Counted from the first letter of the stretch, positions 8,727-21,433 are shown. The stretch: 24,915 bases of DNA from Monoplex corrugatus (GCA_030674185.1 JAPXFY010002807.1:1-24915), one strand, 5' to 3'. Translations and numbers: made by a program. Notes: a model not told the origin generated them from the sequence alone.

Positions 8727-10057
8727 CCCCTGGCATTGACCACTCTGTCCAATTTACCACACAGGGGATTTAAAAAAACACACCGGATTACAAATATAAG
8801 CATTCCTAACAACACTAAAACACCTATAAAAAAAAAAGCATAAATTACCTAAAATTGCTTCCACATCTCTCACCTCCCTAGAGCCAAATATGCGCTTAAC
8901 ACATGTACCCAATTATCAATCCTAAGAAAAAAGCACGTAAGACTTTGTCAAACACATACAGGTGAATGGACCAGCAAGAATCGAAATGATAGGAAGAAAT
9001 GACAGAAAGCAAAGGAATAAGGAAGAAACAAAGAGTGACAGAAAAGAGGAAATTTCTAGCACAGAATTTCCAGAAGGTGGGGATACTATTTATACAGACA
9101 AAGCCCCCGGCATTCCCACGGGGGGAACAATACAAATAACACAATATACATGTCAGAAACATGTGCATCTAGATGCACTTCATACACACACAGAGGCACA
9201 CAACCACACACACACACACACACAAAAAAAAGACCACATATGCGCATATATACACAACCACAAACACACATGTGACATACACCTCACCCCACCCCCGGCC
9301 CACCACACACACACACACACACACACACGTAAATACACACACTTAACATTGAGATACACACACACACAAAGAGATGATCAGTCAAGTGATCAATCTTCAT
9401 TTTGACACCAACAAACAATAACTATTTACACCAACAAACAACAACTATTAACACCAAAAACAACAACTACTGACATCAACAAACAATATAACAATATTTA
9501 CCCCACACAACTATTCAAGTACAGATAGGCACGGTTTGAAATCCACAATGAAAACACTTTGCTGATCTTGTTATTGTTGTATAAAACCCAGCCGACTGCG
9601 TAGAGCCATGCCAGGGCTGTTATTGTTGTTGTTATTGTTTAAAGCCCAGCCGACTGCATAGAGCCATATCAGGACTGTTATTGTTATTATTGTTGTTTAA
9701 AGCCCAGCCAATTGCATAGAGCCATATCAGTGCTGTTGTTGTTGTTGTTTAAAGCCCAGCTGACTACGTAGAGCCATGTCAGGCTGTTATTATTGTTGTT
9801 TAAAGCCCAGCCGACTGCTTTGAGCCATGTCAGGGCTGTTATTGTTGTTGTTATTGTTTAAAGCCCAGCCGACTGCATAGAGCCATATCAGGGCTGTTAT
9901 TGTTGTTATTGTTGTTTAAAGCCCAGCCGACTGCATAGAGCCATATCAAGGCTATAACCGCTTCAAAACATACATACCTTCAACAGGGAAAAAAAAGGAA
10001 AGAAAAGAAAATTAAGTACACATATCAATACATTCACACACGTAATGTAAGGACAAA
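8727..10057 (+). repeat. Satellite monomer B3 (empty PLE site)
   Basis: A B-type monomer of 1,331 bp, nearly identical to B2 and B4. The empty target lies at about 9140-9149 and the perfect palindrome at 9163-9178. It differs from B2 in reading ACATGTCAG instead of ACATTTCAG before the palindrome, as the A monomers do. That patch suggests gene conversion between A and B. Confidence 0.88.
9571..9953 (+). repeat. Minisatellite, B type, 7 variant units
   Basis: Core starts lie at 9587, 9645, 9703, 9755, 9806, 9864 and 9922, so unit lengths are 58, 58, 52, 51, 58 and 58 bp. Variant order matches B1, B2 and B4. Confidence 0.9.
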
Positions 10058-10470
10058 CCCTGGCATTGACTACTTTGTCCAATTACCACACAGGGGATTT
10101 AAAAAACACACCAGACTACAAATTTAAGCATTCCTAACAACACTAAAACACCTATAAAAAGCATAAATTACCTAAAATTGCTTCCACATCTCTCACCTCC
10201 CTAGAGCCAAATATGCGCTTAACACATGTACCCAATTATCAATCCTAAGAAAAAGCACGTAAGACTTTGTCAAACACATACAGGTGAATGGACCAGTAAG
10301 GCAGGAAACGATAGGAAGAAATGACAGAAAGCAAAGGAATAAGGAAGAAACAAAGAGTGACAGAAAAGAGGAAATTTTTAGCACAGAATTTCCAGAAGGT
10401 GGGGATACTATTTATACTGACAAAGCCCCCGCATCCCCACGGGGGGAACAATACAAATAACACAATATAC

Positions 10471-11295
10471 AGTCAAAGGCCCCAAATCTCATATGAGAAT
10501 TACAAAACATTTCAACTGTCAAACTTATAACATTGTCTACTTGATCAGCTGCTCTAAATGTTCCCAATTGTATATTGGTGAAACTGGACGCACCCTTGAC
10601 ACACGTTTCAAAGAACACTTGGCTGATATCCGCCACCAAAGGGATAAAACTATCCCCAATCACTTCAACCAATCAGACCACTCAATCAATGACATCCGAG
10701 TGAAAGGTCTGTGGCTTCTACACAATAACAGCACCATAGACAGGAAAGACAGAGAATCCCACCTCATAAATAAACTTGGAACACGCAAACCACATGGTCT
10801 TAATGACAAACCATAAGTAACAAAATTCAGACATGCCGTTTCATGTCTCTTCCTGTTCCCACGCCTACTAGATTCTTGGCACCGGGCACAATCTACTCCC
10901 TTATCTCTTGGCTCTTGCCCTGTGCCTTCTTCAGAACAGGGCTATACCGATATAGCATGGCCATTCTCAAAATTGCAGAACTCATCTCACTTCCCTTTTG
11001 ACATCATGGTTGCCTCCCCTCTCCCCTTTTCTTACTACTGCTCATGATGACATGGGCATTCCATCTCTTACCCACTGGACGAGGCGGCAGGGAAGTTTTT
11101 AGTCCCGTTTTTATTATCCATTGTTTGGTGTCTGTGATTTGTCTGTGACCGTGCGTTCGCGCTTGACAAAGGCTAGTTGGCCGAAAATTTGCGCTTGTTT
11201 TTGTTTTGTCTTGTTGGAGACGCGCTTACATTGGTTTTCTTGTTCTTCTGGTTTGTGTTTGCTTGGGTGCGGGCAGTCAATCTTGTTTTGGATCT
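10471..11295 (+). mobile_element. 5'-truncated Penelope-like element fragment, copy 4
   Basis: An 825-bp insert between exact CACAATATAC repeats at 10461-10470 and 11296-11305. Its ends are identical to copies 2 and 3. The non-coding 3' part has an extra T in the TTTTTG run near 11201. Confidence 0.87.
10472..10816 (+). pseudogene. GIY-YIG endonuclease C-terminal fragment of a PLE
   Basis: Same fragment as at 3701 and 7075, identical from the Met at 10493 to the stop, with all GIY-YIG landmarks. A missing base upstream in the satellite breaks the accidental frame extension seen in A2. This supports the view that the extension has no coding role. Confidence 0.85.
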
Positions 11296-11451
11296 CACAA
11301 TATACATGTCAGAAACATGTGCCTCTAGATGCACTTCATACACACACAGAGACAACCACACACATACACACACACACACACAGAGAAAAAAAAGACCACA
11401 TATGCACATATATACACAACCACACACATGTGACATACACACCTCACCTCA

Positions 11452-11482
<31 letters not shown>

Positions 11483-11721
11483 ACAAAAGAACACACATAA
11501 ATATACACACTTAATTTAACACTCAGATACGATCAGTCAAGTGATCAATCTTCACTTTGACACCAACAAACAATATTTACACCAACAAACAACAACTATT
11601 AACACCAAAAACAATAACTACTGACATCAACAAACAATATAACAATATTTACCCCACACAACGATTCAAGTAAAGATAGGCACGGTTTGAAATCCACAAT
11701 GAAAACACTTTGCTGATCTTG

Positions 11722-12013
11722 TTATTGTTGTTTAAAGCCCAGCCGACTGCACAGAGCCATATCAGGGCTGTTATTGTTGTTGTTATTGTTGTTTAAAGCC
11801 CAGCCGACTGCACAGAGCCATATCAGGGCTGTTATTGTTGTTGTTATTGTTGTTTAAAGCCCAGCCGACTGCACAGAGCCATATCAGGGCTGTTATTGTT
11901 GTTGTTATTGTTGTTTAAAGCCCAGCCGACTGCACAGAGCCATATCAGGGCTGTTATTGTTGTTGTTATTGTTGTTTAAAGCCCAGCCGACTGCACAGAG
12001 CCATATCAGGGCT
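11722..12013 (+). repeat. 61-bp minisatellite, A type, 5 clean copies
   Basis: Cores start at 11738, 11799, 11860, 11921 and 11982, an exact 61-bp period, matching A3 in copy number and sequence. Confidence 0.9.
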
Positions 12014-12123
12014 ATAAGTATAACCGCTTCAAAACATAATAACTTCAACAGGGAAATAAAAAAAGGAAAGAAGAAAATTAAGTACACATATCAATACATT
12101 CACACACATAATCTAAGGACAAA

Positions 12124-13445
12124 CCCCTGGCATTGACCACTCTGTCCAATTTACCACACAGGGGATTTAAAAAACACACCGATTACAAATATAAGCATTC
12201 CTAACAACACTAAAACACCTATAAAAAAAAAGCATAAATTACCTAAAATTGCTTCCACATCTCTCACCTCCCTAGAGCCAAATATGCGCTTAACACATGT
12301 ACCCAATTATCAATCCTAAGAAAAGCACGTAAGACTTTGTCAAACACATACAGGTGAATGGACCAGCAAGAATCGAAATGATAGGAAGAAATGACAGAAA
12401 GCAAAGGAATAAGGAAGAAACAAAGAGTGACAGAAAAGAGGAAATTTCTAGCACAGAATTTCCACAAGGTGGGGATACTATTTATACAGACAAAGCCCCC
12501 GGCATTCCCACGGGGGGAACAATACAAATAACACAATATACATTTCAGAAACATGTGCATCTAGATGCACTTCATACACACACAGAGGCACACAACCACA
12601 CACACACACACACACACAAAAAAGACCACATATGCGCATATATACACAACCACAAACACACATGTGACATACACCTCACCCCACCACCAGCCCACCACAC
12701 ACACACACACACACACACACGTAAATACACACACTTAACATTGAGATACACACACACACAAAGAGATGATCAGTCAAGTGATCAATCTTCATTTTGACAC
12801 CAACAAACAATAACTATTTACACCAAAAAACAACAACTATTAACACCAAAAACAACTACTGACATCAACAAACAATATAACAATATTTACCCACACAACT
12901 ATTCAAGTACAGATAGGCACGGTTTGAAATCCACAATGAAAACACTTTGCTGATCTTGTTATTGTTGTATAAAACCCAGCCGACTGCGTAGAGCCATGCC
13001 AGGGCTGTTATTGTTGTTGTTATTGTTTAAAGCCCAGCCGACTGCATAGAGCCATATCAGGACTGTTATTGTTATTATTGTTGTTTAAAGCCCAGCCAAT
13101 TGCATAGAGCCATATCAGTGCTGTTGTTGTTGTTGTTTAAAGCCCAGCTGACTACGTAGAGCCATGTCAGGCTGTTATTATTGTTGTTTAAAGCCCAGCC
13201 GACTGCTTTGAGCCATGTCAGGGCTGTTATTGTTGTTGTTATTGTTTAAAGCCCAGCCGACTGCATAGAGCCATATCAGGGCTGTTATTGTTGTTATTGT
13301 TGTTTAAAGCCCAGCCGACTGCATAGAGCCATATCAAGGCTATAACCGCTTCAAAACATACATACCTTCAACAGGGAAAAAAAAGGAAAGAAAAGAAAAT
13401 TAAGTACACATATCAATACATTCACACACGTAATGTAAGGACAAA
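12124..13445 (+). repeat. Satellite monomer B4 (empty PLE site)
   Basis: A B-type monomer of 1,322 bp with the empty target CACAATATAC at about 12533-12542 and the palindrome at 12555-12570. Small differences from B3 include CACAAGG for CAGAAGG near 12464 and a lost ACA near 12855. This is the last monomer of the homogeneous higher-order part. Confidence 0.88.
12961..13341 (+). repeat. Minisatellite, B type, 7 variant units
   Basis: The same seven variants in the same order as the other B arrays, and almost base-identical to 9571-9953. Confidence 0.9.
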
Positions 13446-14733
13446 CCCCTGGCATTGACTACTTTGTCCAATTTACCACACAGGGGATTTAAAAAACACA
13501 CCAGACTACAAATTTAAGCATTCCTAACAACACTAAAACACCTATAAAAAGCATAAATTACCTAAAATTGCTTCCACATCTCTCACCTCCCTAGAGCCAA
13601 ATATGCGCTTAACACATGTACCCAATTATCAATCCTAAGAAAAAGCACGTAAGACTTTGTCAAACACATACAGGTGAATGGACCAGTAAGGCAGGAAACG
13701 ATAGGAAGAAATGACAGAAAGCAAAGGAATAAGGAAGAAACAAAGAGTGACAGAAAAGAGGAAATTTTTAGCACAGAATTTCCAGAAGGTGGGGATACTA
13801 TTTATACTGACAAAGCCCCCGGCATCCCCATGGGGATAACAATACAAATAACACAATATACATGTCAGAAACACGTGCCTCTAGATGCACACCCCCCCCC
13901 CCCCCCACACACACACAGAAAAAAAAGACCACATATGCACATATAATACACAACCACAAACACACATGTGACATACACACCTCCCCACACACAAAACACA
14001 CACATAAATACACACACTTAACATTCAGATACACACACACACACAAAAGAGACGATCAGTCAAGTGATCAATCTTCATTTTGACACCAACAAACAATAAC
14101 TATTTACACCAACAAACAACAACTTTGCTGATTTTGTTATTGTTGTTTAAAGCCCAACCGACTGCGTACACAAACAGTGACACACACAGAAAAAAAAGAC
14201 CACATATGCACATATATATACACAACCACAAACACACATGTGACATACACACCTCGCCCACCCCCCACCCACAAAAGAACACACACGTAAATACACACAC
14301 TTAACATTCAGATACACACACACACACAAAAGAGACGATCAGTCAAGTGATCAATCTTCATTTGGACACCAACAAACAATATTTACACCAACAAACAACT
14401 ATTAACACCAAAAACAATAACTACTGACATCAACAAACAATATAACAATATTTACCCCACACAACTATTCAAGTACAGATAGGCACGGTTTGAAATCCAC
14501 AATGAAAACACTTTGCTGATCTTGTCAATGTTGTTTAAAGCCCAGCCGACTGCGTAGAGCCACATCAATGCCGTTATTGTTGTTATTGTTGTTTAAAGCC
14601 CAGCCGACTGCATAGAGCCATATCAGGGCTATAACCGCTTCAAAACATACATAAATTCAACAGGGGAAAAAAAGAAAGAAAAGAAAATTAAGTACACATA
14701 TCAATACATTCACACACATAATCTAAGGACAAA
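13446..14733 (+). repeat. Degenerate monomer 9 with internal duplication
   Basis: The left half matches A monomers up to the palindrome variant, but no PLE is present: the sequence runs straight through CACAATATAC at about 13852-13861. The CA-rich and ACCAACAAACAA block then appears twice. AAAAAAAGACCACATATGCA recurs near 13921 and 14192, and GATCAGTCAAGTGATCAATC near 14054 and 14338. A single aberrant minisatellite core (CCCAACCGACTGCG) lies between the two copies. Two further cores end the monomer. Confidence 0.82.
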
Positions 14734-15840
14734 CCCCTGGCATTGACTACTCTGTCCAATTTACCACACAGGGGATTTAAAAAAAAACCACCGACTATAA
14801 ATTTAAGCATTCCTAACAACACTAAAACAACTATAAAAACAAGCATAAATTACCTAAAATTGCTTCCACATCTCTCACCTCCCTAGAGCCAAATATGCGC
14901 TTAACACATGTACCCAATTATCAATCCTAAGAAAAACAACGTAAGACTTTGTCAAACACATACAGGTGAATGGACCAGCAAGAATCGAAATGATAGGAAG
15001 AAATGACAAAAGCAAAGGAATAAGGAAGAAACAAAGAGTGACAGAAAAGAGGAAATTTCTAGCACAGAATTTCCACAAGGTGGGGATACTATTTATAGTA
15101 ATTATACTGACAAAGCCCCCGGCATTCCCACGGGGGAACAATACAAATAACACAATATACATTTCAGAAACATGTGCATCTAGATGCACTTCATACACAC
15201 ACAGAGGCACACAACCACACACACACACACACAGAAAAAAAAAGACCACATATGCGCATATATACACAACCACAAACACACATGTACCCCCCACCCCCAT
15301 ACACCACACACACAAAAGAACACACACGTAAATACGCACACTAATTTAAAACTCAGACACACACACACACAAAGAGATGATCAGTCAATGATCAATCTTC
15401 ATTTTGACACCAACAAACAAAACTAATTTACAACCAACAAACAACAACTATTAACACCAAAAAACAACAACTACTGACATCAACAAACAATATGACAATA
15501 TTTACCCTACACGACTATTCAAGTACAGATAGGCGCGGTTTGAAATCCACAATGACAACACTTGCTGATCTTGTCAATTGTTGTTTAAAGCCCAGCCAAC
15601 TGCGTAGAGCCATGTCAGGGCTTATTTTGTTTTCTTGTTTAAAGCCCAGCCGACAGCATAGAGCCATATCAGGGCTGTTATTGTTGTTGTTGTTGTTTAA
15701 AAGCCCAGCCGACTGCATAGAGCCATATCAGGGCTATAACCGCTTCAAAACATACATAACTTCAACAGGGAAAAAAAAGGAAAGAAAAGAAAATTAAGTA
15801 CACATATCAATACATTCACACACATAATGTAAGACACAAA
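14734..15840 (+). repeat. Degenerate monomer 10
   Basis: A monomer of about 1,107 bp, B-like, without PLE. It has a small insertion (AGTAATTATA-like) near 15097, the intact palindrome at 15174-15189 and three minisatellite cores at about 15590-15735. Confidence 0.82.
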
Positions 15841-16945
15841 CCCCTGCATTGACTACTCTGTCCAATTTACCACACAGGGATTTAGAAAACACACCTAACT
15901 ACAAATTTAAGCATCCTAACAACACTAAAACACCTAAAAAAACAAGCATAAATTACCTAAAATTGCTTCTACATCTCTCACCTCCCTGAGCCAAATATGC
16001 GCTTAAACACATGTACCCAATTATCAATCCTAAGAAAAAGCACGTAAGACTTTGTCAAACACATACAGGTGAATGGACCAGCAAGAATCAAAATGATAGG
16101 AAAGAAATGACAGAAAGCAAAGGAATAAGGAAGAAACAAAGAGTGACAGAAAAGAGGAAATTTCTAGCACAGAATTTCCAGAAGTGGGGATACTATTATA
16201 CTGACAAAGCCCCCCGGCATTCCCACGGGGGGAAACAACACAAATTAACAAAATATACATTTCAGAAACATGTGCATCTAGATGCACTCATACACACACA
16301 CAGAGGCACACAACCACACAACACACACAAGGAAAAAAAAAGACCACAAATGCACATATATACACAACCACAAACACACATGGACATACACCTCCCCCCT
16401 CCCCACCACACACGCACACAAAAGAACACACACGTAAATACACACACAAACATTCAGATACCACACACACACAAAGAGATGATCAGTCAATGAATCAATC
16501 TCATTTTTGACAACCAACAAACACTAACATTTACACCAACAAACAACTATTAACACCAAAAACAACAACTACTGACATCAACAAACAATATAACAATATT
16601 TAACCCCACACAACATATCAAGTACAGATAGGACGCGGTTTGAAATCCACAAATGAAAACACTTTGCTGATCTTGCCATTGTTGTTTAAAGCCCAGCCAA
16701 CTGCGTAGAGCCATGTCCGGGCTGTTATTGTTGTTGTTATTGTTTAAAGCCCAGCCGACTGCATAGACCATATCAGGGCTGATTATTGTGTTGTTGTTGT
16801 TGTTTAAAACCCAGCAGACTGCATAGAGCCATACAGGGCTATAACCGCTTCAAAACATACATACCTTCAACAGGAAAAAAAAAGGAAAGAAAAGAAAATT
16901 AAGTACACAAATTCAATACATTCACACACATAATGTAAGGACAGA
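15841..16945 (+). repeat. Degenerate monomer 11
   Basis: About 1,105 bp, B-like and closest to monomer 10. The palindrome is at 16272-16287, the GCCCCC...GGGGG stem near 16209-16232, and three cores lie at about 16688-16841. Single-base indels are frequent. Confidence 0.8.
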
Positions 16946-17983
16946 CCCCTGGCATTGACTACTCTGTCCAATTTACCACATAGGGATTTAAAAAAAACAC
17001 ACCTGACTACAAAATTTAAGCATTCCTAACAACACTAAAACACCTATAAAAAGCATAAATTACCTAAAATTGCTTCCACCATTCTCTCACCTCCCTGGAG
17101 CCAAATAATGCGCTTAACACATGTACCCAATTATCAATCCTAAGAAAAAGCAACTTAAGAACTTTGTCAAACACAAACAGGTGAATGGACCAGCAAGGTA
17201 GAAACATAGGAAGAAATGACAGAAAGCAAAGGAATAAGGAAGAAACAAAGAGTGACAGAAAAGAGGAAATTTCTAGCACAGAATTTCCAGAAGGTGGGGA
17301 TACTATTTATATTGTATAAAAGCCCCCGGCATCCCCACAGGGGGGAACAATACAAATAACACAACATACATGTCAGAAACATGTGCATCTAGATGCACAC
17401 ACAAACACCCTCCCTCCCCCCCCCCCCCACACACACAGAGAAAAAAAAGACCACATATGCACATATATACACAACCACAAAACACACATGACATACACAC
17501 CTCACCCCACCCCCACCCACAAAAGAAACACACACGTAAAACACACACTTAACATTCAGACACACACACACACACACACACACAAAGAGACAATAAGTCA
17601 ATTGATCAATCTTCATTTAGACACCAACAAACAATAACTATTTACACCAACAAACAACAACTATTAACACAACAAACAATAACTACGACATCAACAAACA
17701 AAGTAACAATATTTACCCCACACAACTATTCAGTAAAGATAAGCACGGTTTGAAATCCACAATGAAACACTTTGCTGATCTTGTTATGTTGTTTTAAAGC
17801 CCAGCCGACTGCGTAGTCATATCAGGACTGTTATTGTTGTTAATGTTGTTTAAAAGCCCAGCCGACTGCATTGAGCCATATCAGGGCTATAACCACTTCA
17901 AAATAAAATAACTCAACAGGGAAAAAAAAAAGAAAAGAAAAGTACACATATCAATACATTCACGCACACAATGTAAGGACAAA
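16946..17983 (+). repeat. Degenerate monomer 12
   Basis: About 1,038 bp, with the palindrome at 17383-17398, a poly-C run near 17417-17428, CA tracts, and only two minisatellite cores at about 17798-17890. The loop after the GGGGG stem differs slightly from the B consensus (CCCCACAGGGGGG). Confidence 0.8.
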
Positions 17984-18864
17984 CCCCTGGCATGACTACT
18001 CGTCCAATTTACCACACAGGGGGTTTAGAAAACACACCCCGACTTACAAATTTAAGCATTCTTTAACAACACTAAAACACCTATAAAGGGGATAAATTTC
18101 CTAAATTGCTTCCCCACATTTCCACCACCCTGGAGCCAAATATGCCTTAACACATGCCCAAAATTTTCAATCCAAGAAAAGCACGTAAGACTTTGTCAAA
18201 CACAAACAGGTGAATGGACAAGCAAGGAGAAAACGATAGGAAGAAATGACAGAAAGCAAAGGAATAAAAAAGAAACAACGGTGACAGAAAAGGGGAAAAT
18301 TTTATAGCAAAGAAATTTCCAGAAGGGGGATACTATTTATACTGCAAAGCCCCCGGCACCCCCACGGGGGTAACAATACAAATAACACAATAAACAGCAC
18401 AAACATGTGCCTCTGATGCACACCCCCCCCCCCCCCCCCCAAACCACAGAAATAATGACCCTTATGCACAAATATACACAACCACAAACAAACATTTGAC
18501 ATACACACCTCCCCACACACAAAAACACACATAAATAACACCTTAACATTCAGTTTACACACACACACAAAAAAACATCATCAAGTGAAAATCTTCATTT
18601 TGACACCAACAAACAACTTTTTAAACACCAACAAACAACAACACTGCTGATTTTTTATTGTTGTTTAAAGCCCAACCGACGCGCAGAGCCAAACCCAAGG
18701 CTTTTTGTTGTTGTTGTTTGTTTAAAACCCACAGACTGCATAGAGCCATATCAGGCTATAACCACTCAAAAACAAAACAACCTTCAACAGGAAAAAAAAA
18801 GGAAAGAAAAGAAAATTTAAATACACAAATCAATAAATTCACGGGAAAATAATCTAAGGACACA
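17984..18864 (+). repeat. Degenerate short monomer 13
   Basis: The shortest monomer, about 881 bp. It shares the CCCAACCGAC core variant and the short ACCAACAAACAACAACA...GCTGATTTT junction with the first half of monomer 9, so these two belong to one sub-lineage. It is rich in small indels near 18041-18180 and 18400-18600, and has a run of about 20 C at 18421-18440. The palindrome is broken. Confidence 0.75.
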
Positions 18865-20056
18865 CCCCGGGGATTGACTACTCTGTCCAATTTACCAAAA
18901 CAGGGGGTTTAAAAAACAAAACCGACTACACTTTAAGCATTCCTAACAACACTAAAACAACCCAAAAACAAGCATAAATTTCCTAAATTTGCTTCCACAT
19001 CTCCACCTCCCTGAGCCAAATATGCGCTTAACACATGTACCCAAATTAAACAATCCTAAAGAAAATAGCACGAAGACATTGTCAAACACAAACAGTGAAT
19101 GGACAGCAAGGCAGAAAACCATAGGAAGAAATGACAGAAACAAAGGAATAAGAAGAAACAAAGATGACAGAAAAGAGGAAATTTTTTAGCACAGAATTCC
19201 AGAAGGTGGGGATATTATTTATACTGACAAAGCCCCCCCCGGGATCCCCACGGGGAACAATACAAATAACACAATAACATTCAAAACATGTCATACCTAG
19301 ATGCAACCCCCCCCCCCCCCACACACACACACCCTGTGACCAGTGACACACCAGAAAAAAAAGACACAAATGCACAATAAACACAACCACAAACCACAAG
19401 TGACCATACACACCTCCCCCACCCCCCCCCCACACACAAAAAACACACACAAAAAAACACCCACTTTAAAATTCAATAACACACACACACAAAAGAGACA
19501 TCAGTCAAGTGATCAATCTTCATTTGGACACCAAAAAAACAATATTTACACCAACAAACAACTATTTAAAACCAAAAACAATAACTACTGACACAAAACA
19601 AATAACAAATTTACCCCACACAACTATTCAAGTAAAGAAAAGGCACGGTTTTTTAAACCACAATGAAAACACTTGCTGATCTTGTCAATGTTTTTAAAGC
19701 CCACACCACGCGTAAGCCACATCAAGGGCCAATTGTTGTTATTGTTTTTTAAAGCCCAGCCGACTGCATAATCCATATCAGGGCTGTTATTGATGTTATT
19801 TTGTTTTTAAAAAACCCAGCCCCACGCATAGACCCCTACAGGGGGTTTTTGTTGTTATTGTTGTTTAAAGCCCAGCCGACTGCAATAGAGCCATATCAGG
19901 GGTTTATTGTTGTTATTTTGTTTAAAGCCCACCGACTGCAAAAGACCGTATCAGGGCTAACCGCTTCAAAACATACATAACTTCAACAGGGGGAAAAAAA
20001 GAAAGAAAAGAAAATCAGTACACATACAATACATTCACGACATAATCTAAGGACAA
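18865..20056 (+). repeat. Degenerate monomer 14
   Basis: About 1,192 bp, with a heavily altered backbone but the same order of blocks. Two poly-C/CA tracts lie at about 19306-19330 and 19417-19432. Five eroded minisatellite cores lie at about 19697-19955. The palindrome region is destroyed. Confidence 0.75.
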
Positions 20057-20387
20057 GCCCCCTGGCAATGACTACCTGCCAATTTACCAAAACAGGGGAT
20101 TTAAAAAAAAACAACCCGACTACAAATTTAAGCATTTCCAACAACACTAAAACAAAATAAAAAACAAGCAAAATTTCCAAAATTCCTTCCACAATCTCCA
20201 CCTCCCTAAGCCAAAAAATGCCTTAAAAACATGTACCCAATTATCAATCGTAAGAAAAAAACACTAAACTTTGTCAAACACATACAGGTGAAAGGACCAG
20301 CAAGGCAGAAAATGATAGAAACAAACAGACATGTCAGTAACATGTGCATCTAGATGCACTTCAAACACACACAGACACTTGCACTCG

Positions 20388-20390
<3 letters not shown>

Positions 20391-20421
<31 letters not shown>
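20391..20421 (+). repeat. (TC)n microsatellite
   Basis: About 15 uninterrupted TC dinucleotides, followed at once by a short CA tract. No other monomer has a TC run at this place. Confidence 0.95.
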
Positions 20422-20423
<2 letters not shown>

Positions 20424-20520
20424 ACACACACACACACACACACAAACACACACATGAAAAGAATCACACAACCACACACACACATGAAAAGAATCAACAC
20501 ACATGCAAATACATACACAA

Positions 20521-20521
<1 letters not shown>

Positions 20522-20599
<78 letters not shown>
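20522..20599 (+). repeat. (AC)n microsatellite, about 39 units
   Basis: The longest uninterrupted CA/GT run in the window. Alternating purine-pyrimidine tracts of this kind can adopt Z-DNA and are length-unstable. Confidence 0.95.
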
Positions 20600-20600
<1 letters not shown>

Positions 20601-21035
20601 TAACACTCAGATACAGACACAAAGAAACAGCCAAGTGATCAAGTTTCATTTTGACACCAAAAAAACAACTATTGACATCAACAACAACATAACATTTGAC
20701 CCCATACAACTATTCAAGTACAGATAAGCACAATTTGAAATCCACAATGAAAACATTTTGCTGACCTAAAACAAACATTCCATCCCTTTGTAAAGACAAT
20801 CTGGGACAAACAAAAAATTTCTGCAGTCAGTAATCTCTCCTCAAAGTAGAGTTCAATCACACCTGCCACTGCACTCAACAACTTACTGTCAAGCCAAATT
20901 CAGACAAAAATAATCCGTACATATACCATGAAATCAAAAACAAAACAAAACAAAAAAACCATAAAAAGTCCATCCATGAACCATTCAAATAAAAAAAAAA
21001 TTCATTTGAAAATGAATAACTGCAGGTGAGATGAG

Positions 21036-21096
21036 AAATTGATATGAAAAAGAATTCTTAAGATTAGCGCAGTATGTTTCATTTTCATATCAATTT
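21036..21096. repeat. Imperfect inverted repeat, 15-bp arms
   Basis: AAATTGATATGAAAA at 21036-21050 is the exact reverse complement of TTTTCATATCAATTT at 21082-21096, separated by 31 bp. The counterpart in the second duplicon (23101-23163) keeps a 16-bp stem, so the structure is shared by both copies. Confidence 0.85.
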
Positions 21097-21137
21097 TAAG
21101 AATATGTAAAGATCTGTTTAATTTCTTTTAAAGATAG

Positions 21138-21257
21138 TTAACCCGTTCATTCCCACACCCTATCCACCAACTGCAAAGCTTTAACCCTTTGACTCCCTCA
21201 CCCTATTGACCAGCTTCCTGCAGGAAGCTAGTGGATAGGATGGAGTCAAAGGGTTAA
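21138..21257. mobile_element. MITE-like nested hairpin, copy 1 (right outer arm lost)
   Basis: The inner hairpin at 21181-21257 begins TTAACCCTTTGACTCC and ends with its exact reverse complement. Its centre is the 18-bp perfect palindrome AGCTTCCTGCAGGAAGCT (21212-21229). An outer left arm (TTAACCCGTTCATTCCCACA) starts at 21138. Its partner arm, present in the copies at 22323 and 23204, is missing, and satellite minisatellite sequence begins about 30 bp later. No transposase is encoded. It could be a non-autonomous DNA transposon or a structured repeat. Confidence 0.6.
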
Positions 21258-21433
21258 GTTTTTGCTTTACTAATATGTTAGTTATTTCTATTTAAAGCCC
21301 AGCCGACTGCGCAGCCATATCATGGCCATAACCAATTCAAAACATACAAAACTTTAACAGCACAACAACAACAACAAAAAAGAAAAGAAAATTACACATA
21401 CCAATGCATTCATGCACATAATCTAAGGACATG

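Larger units (their letters stand above)
10058..12123 (+). repeat. Satellite monomer A4 (PLE-containing)
   Basis: An A-type monomer of about 2,066 bp with the PLE insert at 10471-11295, the longest C run (17, at 11452-11468) and five clean 61-bp units. One base is missing from its boundary motif and one from the GGCAT stem loop near 10431. It is the last monomer in the window to carry the PLE. Confidence 0.88.
20760..21285 (+). repeat. Diverged duplicated segment, copy 1
   Basis: This 0.5-kb non-satellite segment aligns in order with 22815-23345. Shared blocks include TTGTAAAGACAATCTGGGAC, TCTGCAGTCAG, CAACTTACTGTCAAGC-like sequence, GATATGAAAAAGAATTCTTA, TAGCGCAGTATGTTTCATTT and TAAAGATCTGTTTAATTTCT. 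The copies differ by perhaps 10-20 percent by eye, far more than the central monomers do. No convincing reading frame is present. Confidence 0.8.
20057..21433 (+). repeat. Divergent outlying monomer 15
   Basis: The start (20057-20320) matches the satellite backbone. It then jumps, omitting the GCCCCC...GGGGG block, to the palindrome at 20344-20359. Long TC and AC microsatellites follow. After CCACAATGAAAACATTTTGC the usual minisatellite is absent. In its place lies a different 500-bp segment (20760-21285) that recurs at about 22815-23345. One minisatellite core at about 21292-21330 closes the monomer. Confidence 0.75.

Noticed and set aside
13446..20056. Right-flank monomers as a separate satellite family
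   Set aside because: Block order, boundary motif and minisatellite core are the same as in the A and B monomers. They are diverged members of one family.
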